From CALAGJ01 sp964293305 (lineage in GTDB: Bacteria; Bacteroidota; Bacteroidia; Chitinophagales; Chitinophagaceae): DNA of 38,492 nucleotides. The stretch lies in assembly GCA_964293305.1 (NCBI GenBank), contig CAXYYO010000031.1, forward strand, positions 1 through 38,492, written 5' to 3'. Shown here piece by piece: positions 34,630 to 38,492 of the stretch; positions within the stretch are counted from its first letter, which is position 1, and each line of letters opens with the position of its first letter. The notes beneath the pieces were generated by a model that saw only the letters and a program-made list of their open reading frames with translations, searched no databases and was not told the DNA's origin. A program made the position numbers and the translations under genes.

Positions 34630-35112
34630 TCAATAGCACTTAAAATAATCAAACGGCTCCTTACAAGCCTCACATTTATAAAGTGCCTTGCAAGCTGTGC
34701 TGCCAAATGCACTAATTAATTTTGTATCATTAGAACTACAATGAGGGCAGCTTACACCATCTGAGGGAGGATTGTCTGCATTGCCTTTTGGTGGTGCTAT
34801 GCCATATTCCAATAGTTTTTGTTTGCCCACATCTGTTATCCAATCTGTAGTCCAAGATGGGGAAAGTGTGCTAGTAACTTTAACACTATAGAATCCTGCT
34901 GCTATAAGAGCTATTCTTATTTGCATGGCAATCATGTCCATAGCAGGACACCCTGTGTAAGTGGGTGTAATGATAATTTCTATTTTGCCTTCGGCCAATA
35001 ATACCTCTCTAACAATGCCCAAATCTGTAATTGTAAGCACTGGTATTTCAGGGTCCGAAACCTGCTCTAGAATCTTGTAAATTTCTTTTAATTTTATGTC
35101 GTCAACTTTCAT
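34630..35112 (-). CDS. paaD: Phenylacetyl-CoA epoxidase subunit PaaD
   Basis: 160 residues. DPEIPVLTITDLGIVREV is the N-terminal conserved block of the PaaD/MIP18 family, and the C-terminal part has CPHC, CKALYKCEACKEPFDY, giving a four-Cys ribbon. In the phenylacetate pathway PaaD supports cofactor assembly of the PaaABCE epoxidase. It starts one base after the paaC stop. paaA, paaB and paaE are not in the window. Confidence 0.88.
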   Translation of the reverse strand: MKVDDIKLKEIYKILEQVSDPEIPVLTITDLGIVREVLLAEGKIEIIITPTYTGCPAMDMIAMQIRIALIAAGFYSVKVTSTLSPSWTTDWITDVGKQKLLEYGIAPPKGNADNPPSDGVSCPHCSSNDTKLISAFGSTACKALYKCEACKEPFDYFKCY

Positions 35113-35113
35113 A

Positions 35114-35908
35114 TTACCATTCTGCTCCGGGATATGTACGAGGCAGATATTGCATTTCGCTTAAAATAAAACCCATTTCCTCTGTATGTATGCCAGTTTT
35201 TCCACCTTGATGCATAAAAGTTTTTTCAGGAATTTGAAGCGTGGCTTCGTTTATTGTTTTCGAAACTTTTTGAATCCAGGGCTCTTGTATCTTTTCAATA
35301 TCAATACCCATGTTAGTTTCAAATGGAGCAGGCATAAACATTTCGCCGGTGTAGCACCAAAGATGATCTATAGCTTGCTGCATACGAATCCTACTTTCTT
35401 CAGTACCATCACCAAGCCTTATAACCCATTCACCGCTCCACCTTACATGGTATTTTATTTCTTTGAGTGCTTTAGCTGTTATAGCTATAATCGATACATC
35501 TTGCAATTGATTGACTAAAGATTCGTAAAATAAAAGTTGAAACTCGCTAAACAAATATTGCCGAAGTATGGTTTGGCCCCAATCACCATTTGGCTGTTCT
35601 GTTATCAACAGGTTTTTAAACTCTCTTTCATTGCGCATATAAGCCAATGTGTTTTCATCCACCTGCCCACTCAAATTAATCCATTGTTTTGGGTATTTAT
35701 GCTTTTTTTCTAAGATTGTTGAATTGATGCATGCTGCTGCATATTGATAACAGTTTCGGCTTTGGCCCAAGAGATCAAGCGTAATATTTGTTAGTGCTAT
35801 ATCTTGTTCAAGCACTGGTCCATGACCACACCAGGCTGCATTCCGTTGACTTAATATCAGGGTATTGTCAGCTAGATACAAAGTAAAATCTAATAAAGAT
35901 TGAGACAT
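35114..35908 (-). CDS. paaC: Phenylacetyl-CoA epoxidase structural subunit PaaC
   Basis: 264 residues, ferritin-like helical protein: LYLADNTLILSQRNAAWCGH near the N-terminus, then helices with FQLLFYESLV and YHVRWSGEWVIRLGDGTEES, all typical of PaaC (the partner of catalytic PaaA). Pairs with paaD across a 1-base gap. The upstream 430 bases hold no paaA or paaB. Confidence 0.88.
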   Translation of the reverse strand: MSQSLLDFTLYLADNTLILSQRNAAWCGHGPVLEQDIALTNITLDLLGQSRNCYQYAAACINSTILEKKHKYPKQWINLSGQVDENTLAYMRNEREFKNLLITEQPNGDWGQTILRQYLFSEFQLLFYESLVNQLQDVSIIAITAKALKEIKYHVRWSGEWVIRLGDGTEESRIRMQQAIDHLWCYTGEMFMPAPFETNMGIDIEKIQEPWIQKVSKTINEATLQIPEKTFMHQGGKTGIHTEEMGFILSEMQYLPRTYPGAEW

Positions 35909-36347
35909 GAATTAACTTTATTTTAATATCATAGAGATCGTTCTATGAAGTAATAATATAAACGTGAAATAATTTTCTGCAAAATTATTGAATTGGAATT
36001 ATAGTAGATATTTAAAAAATGATTTTAAATATTTATGTCACAACAGTATACTTGCATACAACATGGATTTGGACATTCAGATAATTTTGTAAATATGGAT
36101 CCCCAGTTTTATCTGTAATGCAGTGGTAATATTTTAGACTAACAAGAAAAATACAAAAACAGCAGGATAATTTTCTGGCAATTTTGTCAGTAAGAAATTT
36201 ACATATTTCTTTGCTCCCTCCAGAAATCAAAATATTTTGTCAGTTCATATAAACTCTATCAAGAAAATTTGTCCATATTGTTTGTATTGGCAAAAATGTT
36301 GACATATGGTAGTTTCATTACGTAAAAAATAAATAAATCAATAACAA
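35909..36347. other. Intergenic stretch between paaC and groES
   Basis: About 440 bases, AT-rich. A 6-bp inverted repeat CATAGA (35930-35935) / TCTATG (35942-35947) lies 22 bases upstream of paaC and could be an operator. A 65-codon minus-strand frame at 36033-36230 is not credible. No CIRCE element (TTAGCACTC-N9-GAGTGCTAA) precedes groES. A weak promoter candidate TTG-N20-TAGTTTC lies at 36287-36316. Confidence 0.45.
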
Positions 36348-36644
36348 ATGGCAACAGCAAAAAAAGAACAGAAGCTGAAAGTAACTCCACTGCACGACAG
36401 GGTAATCATCAAGCCTGCTCCTGCTGAAGAAAAAACTGCAGGCGGTATTATAATACCTGATACTGCAAAAGAAAAACCGCAACGTGGTACAGTAATAGCT
36501 GCTGGTCCCGGTAAAAAAGATGAACCTGTAACAGTAAAGAATGGAGACACTGTTCTTTATGGAAAATATGCAGGTACTGAAATTACTATTGAAGGTACAG
36601 ATTATCTCATCATGAGAGAGAGTGATATACTTGCAATCGTATAA
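36348..36644 (+). CDS. groES: Co-chaperonin GroES
   Basis: 98 residues: KVTPLHDRVIIKPAPAEEKT, the mobile loop TAGGIIIPDTAKEKPQRG, and ILAIV at the end. Forms the heptameric cap of GroEL. groEL follows 71 bases later, with a small hairpin GGCT/AGCC in between. Confidence 0.97.
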   Translation: MATAKKEQKLKVTPLHDRVIIKPAPAEEKTAGGIIIPDTAKEKPQRGTVIAAGPGKKDEPVTVKNGDTVLYGKYAGTEITIEGTDYLIMRESDILAIV

Positions 36645-36715
36645 TCAATGACGAATTGGCTCTTAAAGCCAGTCCAATCATTAACAAATTAAATCAGAAA
36701 ATAAAATAGAAGAAA

Positions 36716-38353
36716 ATGGCTAAGCAACTTTCCTTCAATATTGAGGCAAGAAATAAAATGAAAAAAGGCGTTGATACTCTAGCCAACGCTGTTAAAGTAA
36801 CATTAGGCCCTAAAGGCCGCAATGTGGTACTTGAAAAGAAATTTGGAGCACCAGCCATCACAAAAGATGGTGTTACTGTGGCAAAAGAAATTGAGCTAGA
36901 AGATGCAGTAGAAAACATGGGAGCTCAAATGGTAAAAGAAGTAGCCAGCAAAACGGCTGATATAGCTGGTGATGGTACTACAACTGCCACTGTTTTAGCG
37001 CAAAGCATTATAGCAGAAGGTTTGAAAGTAGTAGCTGCGGGTAGTAATCCAATGGATTTGAAAAGAGGTATTGATAAAGCTGTAGCAAAAGTTGTAGATC
37101 ACCTAAAAGGTCAAAGCCAAACGGTAGGTAATGATACAAAAAAGATACAACAAGTAGCATCTATCTCTGCCAATAATGATAATACAATTGGTACTTTGAT
37201 TGCTGACGCAATGGCTAAAGTAGGAAGAGAAGGTGTAATAACTGTAGAAGAAGCACGTGGTACAGAAACTACAGTAGATGTAGTAGAAGGTATGCAATTT
37301 GACCGTGGTTATATATCTCCTTACTTCGTAACCAATAGCGAAAAGATGGCAGTAGAATTGGAAAACCCTTATATCATGATTTATGATAAGAAGGTGAGTA
37401 CAATGAAAGACATTTTACATATCCTAGAAAAAGTAGCTCAAAGTGGTCGCCCATTATTAATCATTTCAGAAGATTTGGAAGGTGAAGCACTTGCTACATT
37501 GGTAGTAAATAAATTACGTGGTACACTAAAAGTGGCTGCTGTAAAAGCTCCAGGTTTTGGAGATCGTAGAAAAGAAATGTTGCAAGATATTGCCGTGCTT
37601 ACAGCAGGTATTGTAATCAGCGAAGAGCAGGGATATAAATTAGAAAATGCTGACATTAGCTATTTAGGACAAGCATCTTCTGTAACGATTGATAAAGATA
37701 ATACGACAGTAGTAGGTGGTAAAGGAAAGAAAGCTGATATAACTGCACGTATTAATCAAATAAAATCACAGATTGAAAGTACTACTTCAGACTACGATCG
37801 TGAAAAATTGCAGGAGCGCCTTGCAAAATTAAGTGGTGGTGTTGCCGTGTTGTACATAGGTGCTGCTACAGAGGTAGAAATGAAAGAAAAGAAAGATCGT
37901 GTTGATGATGCATTGCATGCTACTCGTGCTGCTGTAGAAGAAGGTATTGTACCAGGTGGTGGTATAGCCTATATCCGTGCTATTGCCGCTTTAGAAGATA
38001 AAATGCGTGGTAATAATGCTGATGAGAATATTGGTGTACAAATTATAAGACGTGCATTGGAAGAACCATTACGTCAGATAGTTGAAAATGCTGGTATTGA
38101 AGGCAGTATCGTAGTACAAAAAGTGAAAGAAGGAAAAGGTGATTTTGGTTTTAATGCACGCACAGAACAGTATGAAAAAATGTTTAGTGCAGGTATTATC
38201 GACCCAACTAAGGTAAGCCGTGTAGCTCTTGAAAATGCTGCATCTATTGCCGGTATGTTATTGACTACAGAATGTGTAATCAGCGACAAACCAGAGCCTA
38301 AATCTGCAGCCCCTGCTATGCCTCCGGGTGGTGGTATGGGTATGGATTATTAA
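36716..38353 (+). CDS. groEL: 60-kDa chaperonin GroEL
   Basis: 545 residues. ATP site GPKGRNVVLEKKFGAPAITK, DGTTTATVLAQ, the conserved VKAPGFGDRRKEML, VVPGGG-like IVPGGGIAYIRA, and the Gly-Met tail GGGMGMDY. The standard ATP-driven folding chamber, operon partner of groES. Confidence 0.98.
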   Translation: MAKQLSFNIEARNKMKKGVDTLANAVKVTLGPKGRNVVLEKKFGAPAITKDGVTVAKEIELEDAVENMGAQMVKEVASKTADIAGDGTTTATVLAQSIIAEGLKVVAAGSNPMDLKRGIDKAVAKVVDHLKGQSQTVGNDTKKIQQVASISANNDNTIGTLIADAMAKVGREGVITVEEARGTETTVDVVEGMQFDRGYISPYFVTNSEKMAVELENPYIMIYDKKVSTMKDILHILEKVAQSGRPLLIISEDLEGEALATLVVNKLRGTLKVAAVKAPGFGDRRKEMLQDIAVLTAGIVISEEQGYKLENADISYLGQASSVTIDKDNTTVVGGKGKKADITARINQIKSQIESTTSDYDREKLQERLAKLSGGVAVLYIGAATEVEMKEKKDRVDDALHATRAAVEEGIVPGGGIAYIRAIAALEDKMRGNNADENIGVQIIRRALEEPLRQIVENAGIEGSIVVQKVKEGKGDFGFNARTEQYEKMFSAGIIDPTKVSRVALENAASIAGMLLTTECVISDKPEPKSAAPAMPPGGGMGMDY

Positions 38354-38374
38354 TTTTAAACTTTAGGTTATAAT

Positions 38375-38404
38375 AAAAACTCCGCATGAGAAGCGGAGTT
38401 TTTT
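38375..38404 (+). terminator. Terminator after groEL
   Basis: AAAAACTCCGC (38375-38385) pairs with GCGGAGTTTTT (38393-38403), loop ATGAGAA, with a T-run. Confidence 0.88.
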
Positions 38405-38492
38405 ATTGCTCATTGCTATTCAATTTTATATTCGTTGTGGTTATACCATTTCCAAATAATATATAGTCCAAAATAGTTTATTTGATTTTTTT

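Noticed and set aside
36033..36230. 65-codon minus-strand frame upstream of paaC
   Set aside because: No family resemblance and no promoter; would not be a missing paa gene.
36230..36347. CIRCE heat-shock operator before groES
   Set aside because: Neither TTAGCACTC nor its complement is present; regulation must differ.
1..38492. CRISPR array
   Set aside because: No regularly spaced direct repeats of 25-40 bases were found.

Overview
The window comes from a member of the Bacteroidota, most likely a Chitinophagaceae-type bacterium. Four secreted proteins end in type IX secretion (Por) sorting domains. Several genes are preceded by the Bacteroidota -7 promoter element TAnnTTTG. The gene content (GSCFA protein, DUF6580-like membrane protein, cupin-type anti-sigma factor, bacterial-type AspRS, rpmI-rplT, groES-groEL) fits an AT-rich chromosomal segment. 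The family-level placement is inference.

Layout. 1-4720 is accessory DNA: the 3' part of a type I restriction subunit (hsdR, cut by the window edge) and an AAA/DUF4143-type ATPase. The intergenic stretches on both sides of the ATPase carry long imperfect hairpins, and a 9-bp inverted repeat lies over the ATPase promoter. 4724-5980 holds an intact anti-sigma/cupin gene whose cognate ECF sigma gene is wrecked by stops and a frameshift. 5980-8263 carries a BtuF-like binding protein and a two-gene heptose module (gmhA, hddC-like). 8333-10676 (minus) is aspS plus a small membrane protein. 10926-17677 (plus) holds a large T9SS Asp-box protein, an aldehyde dehydrogenase, an unknown Cys-rich-motif protein, a DUF6580-like membrane protein and an aquaporin with an altered selectivity filter. 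18017-22980 (plus) is lepA, an SBBP-repeat T9SS protein and an IscA/HesB protein. It converges on rpmI-rplT (minus), which have a well-formed promoter and a structured leader. After a ~900-bp gene-poor gap comes ispD, then a minus-strand pair (M1 peptidase and GNAT/FemAB-like protein, translationally overlapping), a T9SS-tagged alpha/beta hydrolase, an HMG-CoA-lyase-like/GSCFA pair (overlapping), tRNA-Arg(TCT), another T9SS protein, a paaC-paaD pair without the rest of the phenylacetyl-CoA oxygenase operon, and groES-groEL.

How the genes relate. Most of the window is housekeeping translation, folding and isoprenoid genes mixed with secreted surface proteins. Clear translational units are aspS with the downstream membrane gene, the M1 peptidase with the acyltransferase (TGATG overlap), HMGL with GSCFA (TAATG overlap), paaC-paaD (1-nt gap), rpmI-rplT, gmhA-hddC and groES-groEL. 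I found no CRISPR array, transposase, integrase or rRNA. The least explained items are the hairpin-bounded ATPase segment, the orphaned anti-sigma gene, the rpmI leader and the aquaporin filter change.
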